Source of the DNA: Arenibaculum pallidiluteum | Lineage (GTDB): Bacteria; Pseudomonadota; Alphaproteobacteria; Azospirillales; Azospirillaceae | Reading direction: 5' to 3' | Length of the DNA stretch: 64,000 bases | NCBI RefSeq assembly: GCF_017355985.1 | Contig: NZ_JAFIQU010000002.1 | Coordinates: 496,001 to 560,000, forward strand | Shown here: positions 46,108-54,636 of the stretch, in pieces | How positions within the stretch are numbered: the stretch's first letter is position 1 | How the letters are laid out: each line of letters starts with the position of its first letter | The notes under the pieces: model-generated | Databases searched by the model: none | The model's input: the letters and a program-made list of their open reading frames with translations, nothing else | What the model was told of the DNA's origin: nothing | Program-made: the position numbers and the translations under genes

Positions 46108-48048
46108 ATGGCGGGCCAGGGTCGCGGTCGGCGGGGCGTGAGGACGGAACACCGCGGCAGGGACAAGGCGCTGTTCCTGGTCGCGTTCTGCGCGGCTGCC
46201 TGCGTTCCCGAGGCCAGGGCGCAGTCGGTCGAGGATCTCGCCCGGCTCCCTATCGAGGAGCTCGCGAATATCGAGGTCACCTCGATCTCCCGCAGGCCCG
46301 AGCCGCTGAGCCGGGCTCCGGCCTCGGTCTATGTGATCACGGCCGAGGAGATCCGGCGTTCCGGCGCCACGAGCCTGCCAGAGGCCCTGCGGCTGGCGCC
46401 GAACCTCGAGGTCGCGCGCCTGAACACCTACAACTATGCCATCACCGCCCGCGGCTTCAATTCGATCGAGACCTCGAACAAGCTGCTGGTCCTCGTGGAC
46501 GGCCGCAGCGTCTATTCGCCGCTGGCGGCGACGGTGTTCTGGGAGGGCGTCGACGTCTCGCTGCCGGACGTGGAGCGGATCGAGGTCGTCAGCGGTCCTG
46601 GCGGGACCTTGTGGGGGGCCAACGCCGTCAACGGCGTCATCAACGTCATCACCCGCCACAGCCGCGACAGCCAGGGCGTCCTTGTGGACGGCGGCGCCGG
46701 CAACCGCGAGCGGAACGGAACCGTGCGCTATGGAGGCCGGCTCGACGAAGATACGACCTTCCGCGTCTACGCCAACCGGTTCCTGCGCGACCGCAGCGAC
46801 CCGCGCGAGGCGTCGGACATCCTGGACGACAAGTTCCGGGGCACGCAGGGAGGCTTCCGGCTGGACAGGGAGGCGGGCGAGAACGGCTACACCATCCAGG
46901 GCGACCTGTACCGCAACAGGACGCCGTTCCTGGACACCGAGCTGCACGGGGCAAACGCCCTCGGGCGCTGGACGCGGCGACTCGGCGAGGGATCGTCGCT
47001 CCAGCTCCAGGCCTACTACGATTCCAAGAACCGCGACTATGCGCTCGCCGAGGACGAGGTCCGGACCTACGCGGCCCAGGCCCAACACAACCTGTCCTTC
47101 GCGGGCGGGCATCAGTTCGTCTGGGGTGGCGAGTACCGTCTGTGGCAATCGTCCTTCGTGACGCAGGGCCCGTTCGTCCTCTCCGATCCCGATTCGGCGC
47201 TGTGGGTGGGTAACGTCTTCGCCCAGGGCGAGATCGCGCTCGATCAGGACCTGCGCCTGACGCTGGGATCGAAGTTCGAGAACAGCAGCTACACGGGCCT
47301 GGACGCCTTGCCGAACGTCCGGCTCGCCTGGACGGTGGCTCCGGAGCACATGCTGTGGGGCGCGGTTTCCAGGGCAGTCCGGACACCGTCGCGGATCGAC
47401 CGGGAGCTGACGGCACCCGGCATCCTGCTGGAAGCCGACGCGTTCCGGACGGAGAAGCTCACGGCCTACGAGATCGGCTACCGGGGCAGCCCGGCGCCAC
47501 GCGCCACGATTTCGATCTCGACCTTCTACAACGTCTACGACGACCTGCGCACGACGGTCCCCTCACAGCCCGTCACAGCCGGCAACCCCCTGGGTCTGCC
47601 GCTGGTCCTCAGCAACGACATGCGGGGCCGGACCTTCGGCGTGGAGAGTTGGGGCAGCTACGGGATCGCCGACTGGTGGCGGCTCAGGGCCGGCATGAAC
47701 TGGATCCAGCGCGATTTCGAGGTCGAGCCAGGCATCACGGATTACTCGGACCCGCCCACCAGCGGCCAGGATCCGATGTTCCAGTGGCGGCTCAGCTCCG
47801 AGTTCGACCTCTCCCGCGACGTCTTCCTGGACGTGGCGCTGCGCCGGGTCGGCGCGGTCGAGCCGTCCGGTGTACCAGCCTACACCCAGCTCGACGCCCA
47901 TCTGGGCTGGCAGGTCACGCCCCAGGCGGAGCTGTCGCTGCACGGAACGAACCTGCTCGACAGGCACTACGAGGTGAACGATCTCGGGCAGAGCCCCGTC
48001 CGGTATATCGGCCGTACGGTGTTCGCGAAGATCCGGGCGGAGTTCTGA
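46108..48048 (+). CDS. TonB-dependent outer membrane receptor
   Basis: 646 aa. Signal peptide (KALFLVAFCAAACVPEARAQ), plug domain (ISRRPEPLSRAPASVYVITA, EEIRRSGATSLPEALRLAPN, LLVLVDGRSVYSP, ERIEVVSGPGGTLWGANAV), then a beta barrel ending in KIRAEF. It belongs to the receptor group usually found beside DUF4154/YfiR genes. A TonB box is not obvious; the start SVEDLARLPIEELANIEVTS is the group's usual leader. ATG at 46108 lies in a GGTGAGG context; GTG 46138 and ATG 46063 are also in frame. The YfiR-like gene follows after 3 bases, so the two are one operon. Ligand unknown. Confidence 0.92.
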   Translation: MAGQGRGRRGVRTEHRGRDKALFLVAFCAAACVPEARAQSVEDLARLPIEELANIEVTSISRRPEPLSRAPASVYVITAEEIRRSGATSLPEALRLAPNLEVARLNTYNYAITARGFNSIETSNKLLVLVDGRSVYSPLAATVFWEGVDVSLPDVERIEVVSGPGGTLWGANAVNGVINVITRHSRDSQGVLVDGGAGNRERNGTVRYGGRLDEDTTFRVYANRFLRDRSDPREASDILDDKFRGTQGGFRLDREAGENGYTIQGDLYRNRTPFLDTELHGANALGRWTRRLGEGSSLQLQAYYDSKNRDYALAEDEVRTYAAQAQHNLSFAGGHQFVWGGEYRLWQSSFVTQGPFVLSDPDSALWVGNVFAQGEIALDQDLRLTLGSKFENSSYTGLDALPNVRLAWTVAPEHMLWGAVSRAVRTPSRIDRELTAPGILLEADAFRTEKLTAYEIGYRGSPAPRATISISTFYNVYDDLRTTVPSQPVTAGNPLGLPLVLSNDMRGRTFGVESWGSYGIADWWRLRAGMNWIQRDFEVEPGITDYSDPPTSGQDPMFQWRLSSEFDLSRDVFLDVALRRVGAVEPSGVPAYTQLDAHLGWQVTPQAELSLHGTNLLDRHYEVNDLGQSPVRYIGRTVFAKIRAEF

Positions 48049-48051
48049 CGT

Positions 48052-48621
48052 TTGCGCACGGCGGCGGGACACGCCTCCACGCGGTGGCTCCGCACCCTTG
48101 CCGCGGCGGCGCTGGCGCTCGCCGTCCCGGTCGGAGGGCCGGCCGCGGCGCAGTCGCTCGAGCGGGCCATCAAGGCGGCCTTCCTGCCGAAATTCGCGGC
48201 CTTCGTCGATTGGCCCGACGACGCCTTCGACGGCCCTACGAGCCCGATCGCCCTCTGCGTCGTCGGCGACGACCCCTTCGGCGACCTGCTGGACCGGTCG
48301 GTCGCCGAACAGCCGCCCGCCAGCCGCACCTTCGCGGTACAGCGCCTGAAGGTGGTGGACCCGGGGGCCCGGTGCCATGTCATGTACGTGGCGGGATCCC
48401 GCCAGCAGCCGGTCGAGGATGTGTTGAGAACTGTCCGCGGCACGCCCGTACTGACGATCACTGACGCCGAGCCGCAAGCCAGCGCCAAGGGAATCGTGAA
48501 CTTCGTCCTGAACGAGGGGAAGGTCCGGTTCGAGATGGATGCCGGGGCGGCCGCCGAGAACGGCATCACGATCAGCTCCAAGCTGCTGGGCCTGGCCGTT
48601 TCGGTCAGGCGCCGGGGCTGA
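48052..48621 (+). CDS. YfiR-like (DUF4154) periplasmic protein
   Basis: 189 aa. Signal peptide ending GGPAAAQ, then the DUF4154 fold: RAIKAAFLPKFAAFVDWPDD, ALCVVGDDPFGDLLD, GIVNFVLNEGKVRFEMD and SSKLLGLAVSVRRRG. YfiR of Pseudomonas binds the periplasmic part of the CHASE8 protein YfiN and holds it off. Two cysteines (69 and 108) have the spacing of one YfiR disulfide (C71-C110); the second disulfide pair is missing. Start TTG at 48052, 3 bases after the receptor stop; the CHASE8-like kinase follows after 12 bases. Confidence 0.9.
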   Translation: MRTAAGHASTRWLRTLAAAALALAVPVGGPAAAQSLERAIKAAFLPKFAAFVDWPDDAFDGPTSPIALCVVGDDPFGDLLDRSVAEQPPASRTFAVQRLKVVDPGARCHVMYVAGSRQQPVEDVLRTVRGTPVLTITDAEPQASAKGIVNFVLNEGKVRFEMDAGAAAENGITISSKLLGLAVSVRRRG

Positions 48622-48633
48622 GGAGGATTCCGC

Positions 48634-50403
48634 ATGACGCAGGACGCCGACTCGCCGCGCCTGTGGAGGCTGATCCCCGGGCTGGCCATCGGCGCGGCCG
48701 TGGCCCTGCTGTTCGCAGCCGTGGCCGTGACGGTCTACAACGAGCGCGCCTACCGTAGTCAGAAGACCGCCGAAAGCGAGGTTCAGGCCCGGATCCTGGC
48801 CGGAAGCGTCACAGCCGCCCTGGCCTTCGACGACAGCGACACGGCCCAGGAATACGTCGACGCTCTGCAGGCCAATCCCGAGATCGTCTCCGTCATTGTC
48901 TACGACCTGCGCGGCGACATCGTCGCGAGGTATGCACGGCGGGGACGAACCATGGCGGGGCGGGCCGCAGCGGGCCAGCCCGAGGCCGGCGACGAAGGAG
49001 ACGCTGCGAGTTACGTCACCGTCACGGCACCCGTGGTACAGGGTGGCGGCACGATCGGATCGGTCGAGCTGCGCGCCGCGCTGGAGCCGTTCGCGCGGCG
49101 GATCGAGCGCTATGCCGCCATCGGCCTCCCGGCCGGCATGGCGGCCCTGCTGGTCGGCGTCCTCGGAATCGCTCACTCCGCGCTTTCGCGGTCCAACGCC
49201 GAGCTCCGGCGCCAGATCGCCGAGCGGCGCAAGGCCGAGGAGGCCCTGCGTCAGTCCCAGAAGATGGAGGCGATCGGCCAGCTCAGTGGCGGGGTCGCGC
49301 ACGACTTCAACAACCTTCTGCAGGCCATGTCCGCCTGTCTGCGCATGATCGAGCGCCGTTCGCCGGCTCCCGAGATCGCGCCGCTGATCGAGGCCGGCCG
49401 CCAGGCCGTCGACCGCGGGGCCAAGCTGACCCAGCAGCTGATGGCCTTCGCGCGGCGCCAGGCCCTGCGCCCAGAGCCGGTGGACGTTGCCGAGGTGCTG
49501 CTGGGCATGTCCGAGCTGCTGTCCCGGGCCCTGCGGGCAGACATCCGGTTCGAGGTCGACCTCGAGCGGGGCCTGTGGCCCATCGAGGTCGATCCCACCC
49601 AGTTCGAGCTCGCCGTCATCAACCTGGCCGTGAACGCACGCGACGCGATGCCCGAAGGCGGCAGCTTCCGCATCCGTGGCTGGAACGCGGTGCTGGAGCC
49701 CGGAGGGGATACCCACGGCCTGGCCGGGGACCACGTCCACATCGCCGCGTCGGACGACGGGCAGGGCATGCCGCCCGAAGTGCTCGAGCGCGTCTTCGAG
49801 CCCTTCTTCACGACGAAGGGCGTCGGCAAGGGAACCGGGCTCGGCCTCAGCCAGGTCTACGGCTTCGCGCGCCAGTCGGGCGGCCAGGTCCGGATCGCCA
49901 GCACGCCCGGCACCGGCACCACGGTCACGCTTGTCCTGCCCCGCTCCGCGAGGGCGCCGCAGAAGCGGCTGCCCGAGGTCGTCGAGGCCGCCCGCCCGGG
50001 CGGCGGGCGACGCCTGATGCTGGTGGAGGACGACCCCGTCGTCGGACCGGTCATGGCCACCACCATCGAGGATCTCGGCTACTGCGTCGTGCGCGCGTCC
50101 TCGGCCGACGAGGCCCTGGCCCTGCTGTCGGGCGGAGAGAGGGTCGACGTCCTGCTCTCCGACATCGTAATGCCCGGCGCGCGCAACGGCGTGGACCTCG
50201 GCCGCGAGGTGCGGCGCCTCTATCCCGGCCTGCCGGTCGTCCTGACCAGCGGCTACAGCGAGAACCCGGCGGCCGGCTGCGAGTTCGTGATCTTGGCCAA
50301 GCCCTGCCCTGTCGAGCTCCTCGCCGAGACCCTGGCAAAGGCCATCGGCGAGGCTCCGATGCAGCCCGATGCGCCCGCGAGCGCGTCCCGCCTGTCCGTC
50401 TGA
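48634..50403 (+). CDS. CHASE8-like hybrid sensor histidine kinase
   Basis: 589 aa. Membrane segment 1 about 12-34; periplasmic domain about 35-160 with the CHASE8 look (ILAGSVTAALAFDDSDTAQ, IVSVIVYDLRGDIVARYAR); membrane segment 2 about 162-183; no HAMP; coiled linker; H-box GGVAHDFNNLLQ with His223; N box NLAVNARDAMP; DDGQGM; TGLGLSQVYG; C-terminal receiver with LMLVEDDP, Asp510 (LLSDIVMPG) and Lys556. Both phosphoacceptors are intact. YfiN pairs the same sensor type with a GGDEF domain; here the output is a kinase. Third gene of the receptor/YfiR operon. No separate downstream regulator is in the operon. Confidence 0.9.
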   Translation: MTQDADSPRLWRLIPGLAIGAAVALLFAAVAVTVYNERAYRSQKTAESEVQARILAGSVTAALAFDDSDTAQEYVDALQANPEIVSVIVYDLRGDIVARYARRGRTMAGRAAAGQPEAGDEGDAASYVTVTAPVVQGGGTIGSVELRAALEPFARRIERYAAIGLPAGMAALLVGVLGIAHSALSRSNAELRRQIAERRKAEEALRQSQKMEAIGQLSGGVAHDFNNLLQAMSACLRMIERRSPAPEIAPLIEAGRQAVDRGAKLTQQLMAFARRQALRPEPVDVAEVLLGMSELLSRALRADIRFEVDLERGLWPIEVDPTQFELAVINLAVNARDAMPEGGSFRIRGWNAVLEPGGDTHGLAGDHVHIAASDDGQGMPPEVLERVFEPFFTTKGVGKGTGLGLSQVYGFARQSGGQVRIASTPGTGTTVTLVLPRSARAPQKRLPEVVEAARPGGGRRLMLVEDDPVVGPVMATTIEDLGYCVVRASSADEALALLSGGERVDVLLSDIVMPGARNGVDLGREVRRLYPGLPVVLTSGYSENPAAGCEFVILAKPCPVELLAETLAKAIGEAPMQPDAPASASRLSV

Positions 50404-50442
50404 GCACGGGGCTGGGCGCCGCGGCCGCGCATCCGCCTGCGT

Positions 50443-50925
50443 TCAGAGGAGCGCCAGCCAGGTCGCCTCGCGGCCCTTCTCCGCCTCGCGCACGCGCATA
50501 TGAACGCGCAGGCCCGGCTCCAGCGTGGCGACGCCGCAGCGCCGCAGCACCGTCATGTGGATGAAGACGTCCTTTCCGCCGTCCTCGGCTTCGGCGAAGC
50601 CGAAGCCCTTCTCGGGCTTGAACCACTTCACCGTTCCCGTCAGCTCGGCCCCTGCTCCCGTGCGGGCCTCGGCGCGGGACCGCTGGCCCGGCGGAGCCCC
50701 GGGGTCGAGCAACGCGGCCAGCCGCGTGACCTGCGGGCCGCGCCCGCCGGGCGCGATCTCGCACAGCAGCACCGCCCCTTCGCCGACGGACACGATGCCC
50801 CCGCGGTTCAGCACCGATACATGGAGGAAGGCGGCGGGGGACCCGTCCTCCGGGGTGACGAAGCCGAACCCTTTCGAGGGATCGAACCATTTTACCGTCG
50901 CGCGGACTGTGTTCCCGTCGGACAT
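50443..50925 (-). CDS. Tandem cold-shock-domain protein
   Basis: 160 aa with two cold-shock domains, each binding single-stranded nucleic acid through RNP-type motifs: ATVKWFDPSKGFGFVTPEDG (domain 1, about 8-75) and GTVKWFKPEKGFGFAEAEDG (domain 2, about 95-160), joined by an Ala/Arg/Pro linker. The double-domain form is characteristic of alphaproteobacteria. In domain 1 the RNP2 segment AAFLHVSVL lacks the usual VFVH pattern; domain 2 has DVFIHMTVL. Divergent from fadD across a 227-base gap. Confidence 0.92.
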   Translation of the reverse strand: MSDGNTVRATVKWFDPSKGFGFVTPEDGSPAAFLHVSVLNRGGIVSVGEGAVLLCEIAPGGRGPQVTRLAALLDPGAPPGQRSRAEARTGAGAELTGTVKWFKPEKGFGFAEAEDGGKDVFIHMTVLRRCGVATLEPGLRVHMRVREAEKGREATWLALL

Positions 50926-51035
50926 TGTCCTGCCCCGCCGGGGCCGCTCCGGCCCCGTCCCATGGCACGATTATGCATGGGCGTCAGGCGCTCTCCAGCG
51001 CGATTCCGTTAGGGAAAGGCCCGAGGCAGCTAGCA

Positions 51036-51057
51036 TTGACCTTTACGTAAACGGCAA
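51036..51057. promoter_or_regulatory. Candidate operator for the MerR regulator before fadD
   Basis: Core palindrome TTTACGTAAA at 51042-51051, flanked by TTGACC and CGGCAA. The same TTTACGTAAACG-x-CAA core occurs before the MerR gene at 52910-52929. TTGACC at 51036-51041 could also be a -35 element. The pattern resembles LiuR boxes of other proteobacteria. Confidence 0.6.
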
Positions 51058-51152
51058 CTAACCTCGACCGAACCGGTGGCTGGAAGAAATCAACGGGGGG
51101 CGCCACACACACGACGCCGACCGGAAATGAGCCGGGGAACGGGAGGATGAGA

Positions 51153-52856
51153 ATGGTCGAGGCCGCCCTGCGGGAAAGCCCGCCGTGGGAGCGCAAATAT
51201 CCGCCTGGGATCGACTGGCACGCAGAGATCCCGAAGAAGCCCGTCTGGCACCTGCTGGACGAGGCGGTGGCGCGGCACGGCTCGCGCCCCTGTGTGGATT
51301 TCCTCGACCGTCGCTACACCTATGCCGAGATCGGCGCGCTGGTGGACCGGGTCGCCCGGGGGCTTCAGGATCTCGGACTCGCCAAGGGCGATCGCGTGGG
51401 CCTTTTCCTGCCGAACACGCCGTATTTCGTGATCTTCTTCCACGCCATCCTGAAGGCCGGCGGGATCGTGGTGAACTTCAACCCGCTCTACGCCGAGCGG
51501 GAGCTGTCGAAGCAGATCGAGGATTCCGGGACCGACCTGATGGTCACCCTGGACCTCAGGATGCTCTACGACAAGCTCGCCCGCATGCTGCACGAGACGC
51601 GGCTCAGGCGCATCGTGGTCTGCCCCATGGCGGACGCGCTGCCCTGGCCGAAGAACTGGCTGTTCCCGCTGGCCAAGCGCAGGGACCTGGCGCGCATACC
51701 CCGGGACGAACGCCACATTCCCTTGGCTCGTCTGCTCGCCAGCGGGGGGCGTCCGTCTCCGGTCACGGTGGATCCCGAGGAGGACGTCGCGGTCCTGCAG
51801 TACACCGGCGGAACGACCGGCCTGCCCAAGGGTGCGATGCTGACCCATGCCAACATCACGGCCAACACCATCCAGTCGGCGATGTGGTTCGCCAAGGCCG
51901 AGCCTGGCCAGGAGCGGGTGCTTGGGGTGATCCCCCTGTTCCACGTCTTCGCCATGACGACGGTGATGAACCTGGCCATCGCGGTCGGGGCCGAGATGAT
52001 CCTGCTGCCACGCTTCGAGCTGGACCAGGTGATGCGGACGATCCAGGCGAAGCGACCGACGCTCTTCCCGGCGGTGCCCACCATCTACACGGCCATCGCG
52101 AACCACCGCGACGCCGACCGCTACGACCTGTCCTCCATCAAGTTCTGCGTCTCCGGCGGGGCGCCCCTGCCAGTGGAGGTGAAGGCCGCCTTCGAGAAGC
52201 GCACAGGGTGCGTCCTGGTGGAGGGCTACGGCCTGACCGAATCCTCCCCCGTCGCCACGGCGAACCCCATCGAGGGAGAGAACAAGACGGGCTCCATCGG
52301 CCTTCCGCTCCCGGGCACCCGGATCGAGATCCTGAGCCTCGAGGACCGCGGCCGGGTCCTCGGCATCGGCGAGCGCGGCGAGGTCTGCATCCGCGGCCCG
52401 CAGGTCATGAAAGGCTACTGGAACCAGTCCGGCGAGACGGCGGTCGCCCTGGTGGATGGCCGCCTGCACACCGGCGATGTCGGCTACATGGACGAGGACG
52501 GCTACACCTTCATCGTCGACCGCATCAAGGACCTGATCCTGTGCGGCGGATACAATGTCTACCCCCGCAACATCGAGGAGGCGGTGTACCTGCATCCCGC
52601 GGTGGCGGAATGCGTGGTGGCGGGGGTGCCGGACCGCTACCGCGGCCAGACGGTGAAGGCGTATGTGAAGCTGGCTGAGGGGCACAGCCTGACCAAGGAG
52701 GATCTGGACGCCTTCCTGCGGGACAAGCTCTCCCCCATCGAGATTCCGAAGCTGCTGGAGATCCGGGAGGAGCTGCCGAAGACGATGATCGGCAAGCTGT
52801 CCCGCAAGGCGCTGCTGGACGAGGAGGAGGCCCGGCGCGACACGCCGGGGGCCTGA
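51153..52856 (+). CDS. fadD: Long-chain fatty acid--CoA ligase
   Basis: 567 aa. Activates fatty acids to acyl-CoA with ATP via an acyl-adenylate. Motifs: P-loop YTGGTTGLPKGAMLTH, acyl/gate region VPTIYTAIANH, GYGLTESSPVA, and the C-terminal adenylate motif LHTGDVGYMDEDGYTFIVDR with catalytic Lys in MIGKLSRKALL. ATG at 51153 has GGGAGG at ideal distance; ATG at 51147 is in frame. First gene of the acyl-CoA catabolism cluster, with a candidate MerR operator at 51036-51057. Confidence 0.93.
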   Translation: MVEAALRESPPWERKYPPGIDWHAEIPKKPVWHLLDEAVARHGSRPCVDFLDRRYTYAEIGALVDRVARGLQDLGLAKGDRVGLFLPNTPYFVIFFHAILKAGGIVVNFNPLYAERELSKQIEDSGTDLMVTLDLRMLYDKLARMLHETRLRRIVVCPMADALPWPKNWLFPLAKRRDLARIPRDERHIPLARLLASGGRPSPVTVDPEEDVAVLQYTGGTTGLPKGAMLTHANITANTIQSAMWFAKAEPGQERVLGVIPLFHVFAMTTVMNLAIAVGAEMILLPRFELDQVMRTIQAKRPTLFPAVPTIYTAIANHRDADRYDLSSIKFCVSGGAPLPVEVKAAFEKRTGCVLVEGYGLTESSPVATANPIEGENKTGSIGLPLPGTRIEILSLEDRGRVLGIGERGEVCIRGPQVMKGYWNQSGETAVALVDGRLHTGDVGYMDEDGYTFIVDRIKDLILCGGYNVYPRNIEEAVYLHPAVAECVVAGVPDRYRGQTVKAYVKLAEGHSLTKEDLDAFLRDKLSPIEIPKLLEIREELPKTMIGKLSRKALLDEEEARRDTPGA

Positions 52857-52909
52857 GGGCGCTCCGTGCGCTGCTCCGTCCGGCTTGACAGCGGCGCGAC
52901 CAGAGACTT

Positions 52910-52925
52910 ACGTTTACGTAAACGT
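52910..52925. promoter_or_regulatory. Perfect 16-bp palindrome before the MerR gene
   Basis: ACGTTTACGTAAACGT is its own reverse complement. It starts 19 bases after a TTGACA (52885-52890), the long spacer position where MerR proteins bind, and ends 19 bases before the regulator's ATG. It shares TTTACGTAAACG with the site before fadD. Likely autoregulatory operator. Confidence 0.65.
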
Positions 52926-52944
52926 CAAACACGGACGATCCGCC

Positions 52945-53376
52945 ATGCTGCACATGACCGGCACGCTCCACCCCGAACCCGAGCGGACGTGGTCCATCAG
53001 CGACCTCGCCGAGGAGTTCCAGATCACGCTGCGGAGCATCCGGTTCTACGAGGACCAGGGCCTCCTCCGGCCCCGCCGCGAGGGCCTGACCCGGATCTAC
53101 TGCCATCGCGACCGGGCGCGCCTGAAGCTGATCTGCCGCGGCAAGCGCCTGGGCTTCAGCCTGGCCGAGATCCGCGACTTCCTGGACCTCTACGAGGTCG
53201 ACGACCGGCAGCTCGGCCAGATGAAGTTCGCGCTCCAGCGCGCTCGCGACCGCAGACGCGCGCTGGAGCGCCAGCTCGAGGACCTGCGCCAGGCGATGGT
53301 CGAACTCGATGATCTCGACCGGCAGATCGCCGACCACCTGCGCGACCACGGGATCGACCCGGACACGGTCGTCTGA
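52945..53376 (+). CDS. MerR family regulator (LiuR-like)
   Basis: 143 aa. N-terminal winged helix WSISDLAEEFQITLRSIRFYEDQGL, RREGLTRIYCHRDRARL, then a dimerisation coiled coil. It lacks the C-terminal cysteines of metal-sensing MerR proteins; the sequence type is that of LiuR, which controls branched-chain amino acid or fatty-acyl-CoA catabolism. It sits between fadD and the beta-oxidation genes, with matching palindromes upstream of both itself and fadD. ATG at 52945 or 52954. Confidence 0.88.
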   Translation: MLHMTGTLHPEPERTWSISDLAEEFQITLRSIRFYEDQGLLRPRREGLTRIYCHRDRARLKLICRGKRLGFSLAEIRDFLDLYEVDDRQLGQMKFALQRARDRRRALERQLEDLRQAMVELDDLDRQIADHLRDHGIDPDTVV

Positions 53377-53473
53377 GCGCCGCGCGGCGACATCGGCCCC
53401 CTTTTCCGCCGGCAGCCCGTACGCGCCGAGGCTGCCCGGCCGCAAGACCGCCCGAGGTGAGGAGCCCGCCACC

Positions 53474-54610
53474 ATGAAGAACGTCGTCATCGCTGCCTTC
53501 GCCCGCTCGCCCTTCACGCCCGCCTCCAAGGGCGAGCTGGCGCGCGTCCGTCCCGACGACCTCGCTGCGGAGACCGTCAAGGGCCTGCTCTCGCGGGTCG
53601 AGATCGACCCCGCCGAGATCGAGGACCTCATTCTCGGCTGCGCCTTTCCCGAGGGCGAGCAGGGACTGAACATCGCGCGCCTCGTGACGATGCTGGCCGG
53701 GCTCCCGCGCTGCGTGGCGGGCACCACCATCAACCGCTTCTGCGGATCCTCCATGCAGGCGATCCACATGGCCGCGGGCGCCATCCAGATGGGCGCGGGG
53801 CACGTCCACCTCGCGGGCGGGGTCGAGAGCATGAGCCGGGTCCCGATGATGGGCTTCAATCCCATGCCGAACCCGCGCCTGGCCGAGAGCGAGCCCGGCG
53901 CGTACATGGGCATGGGCACCACCGCCGAGAACCTCGCGAAGAAGTACGGCATCACCCGCGCCGAGATGGAGGACTTCGCGGTCAAGTCCCACGCCAAGGC
54001 CATCCGGGCGCAGGCCGAGGGACGGCTGGAAGCGGAGATCGTGCCCATCCATGGGCCCGACGGCGTCGTCTCCCGGGACGGCTGCGTCCGGTCCGACACC
54101 TCGCTCGAGACGCTGGCGACGCTGAAGCCCTCGTTCGATGCGAGTGGCTTCGTCACCGCCGGAACCTCCTCACCGCTGACGGATGGCTCCGCCGTGACGC
54201 TCGTCGTGTCCGAGGAGTATGCGCGCGCCCACGGTCTGCCGATGCTGGCGCGCATCCGCTCCTTCGCGGTCACCGGCTGCGATCCCACCATCATGGGCAT
54301 CGGCCCCGTCGCGGCGAGCCGCAAGGCCATGGACCGGGCCGGCATCAAGACAGCGGACCTGTCCCTGATCGAGAGCAACGAGGCCTTCGCGGTGCAGGCA
54401 CTTGCAGTCGCGCGGGAGCTCGGCTTCGACGAGGACCGGGTGAATCTCGATGGCGGGGCGCTCGCGCTCGGACATCCGCTGGGCGCGACCGGCGCGCGCA
54501 TCACCGGGAAGGCAGCCCAGCTCCTGAAGCGGGAGGGCGGCCAGTTCGCGCTCGCGACCCAGTGCATCGGCGGCGGCCAGGGCATCGCCACCGTGCTCGA
54601 GGCGGTCTGA
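53474..54610 (+). CDS. fadA: Acetyl-CoA C-acyltransferase (thiolase)
   Basis: 378 aa. Thiolytic cleavage of 3-ketoacyl-CoA. Nucleophilic Cys in INRFCGSSMQAIHMAA, GGVESMSRVPM, ESNEAFAVQALAV, GGALALGHPLGATGARI with the catalytic His, and TQCIGGGQGIA with the second Cys. Start ATG 53474 preceded by GGTGAGGAG. The bifunctional dehydrogenase/hydratase gene follows after 26 bases. Confidence 0.94.
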   Translation: MKNVVIAAFARSPFTPASKGELARVRPDDLAAETVKGLLSRVEIDPAEIEDLILGCAFPEGEQGLNIARLVTMLAGLPRCVAGTTINRFCGSSMQAIHMAAGAIQMGAGHVHLAGGVESMSRVPMMGFNPMPNPRLAESEPGAYMGMGTTAENLAKKYGITRAEMEDFAVKSHAKAIRAQAEGRLEAEIVPIHGPDGVVSRDGCVRSDTSLETLATLKPSFDASGFVTAGTSSPLTDGSAVTLVVSEEYARAHGLPMLARIRSFAVTGCDPTIMGIGPVAASRKAMDRAGIKTADLSLIESNEAFAVQALAVARELGFDEDRVNLDGGALALGHPLGATGARITGKAAQLLKREGGQFALATQCIGGGQGIATVLEAV

Positions 54611-54636
54611 GCGGCGCCGGACAGGAGAGATCCCCC

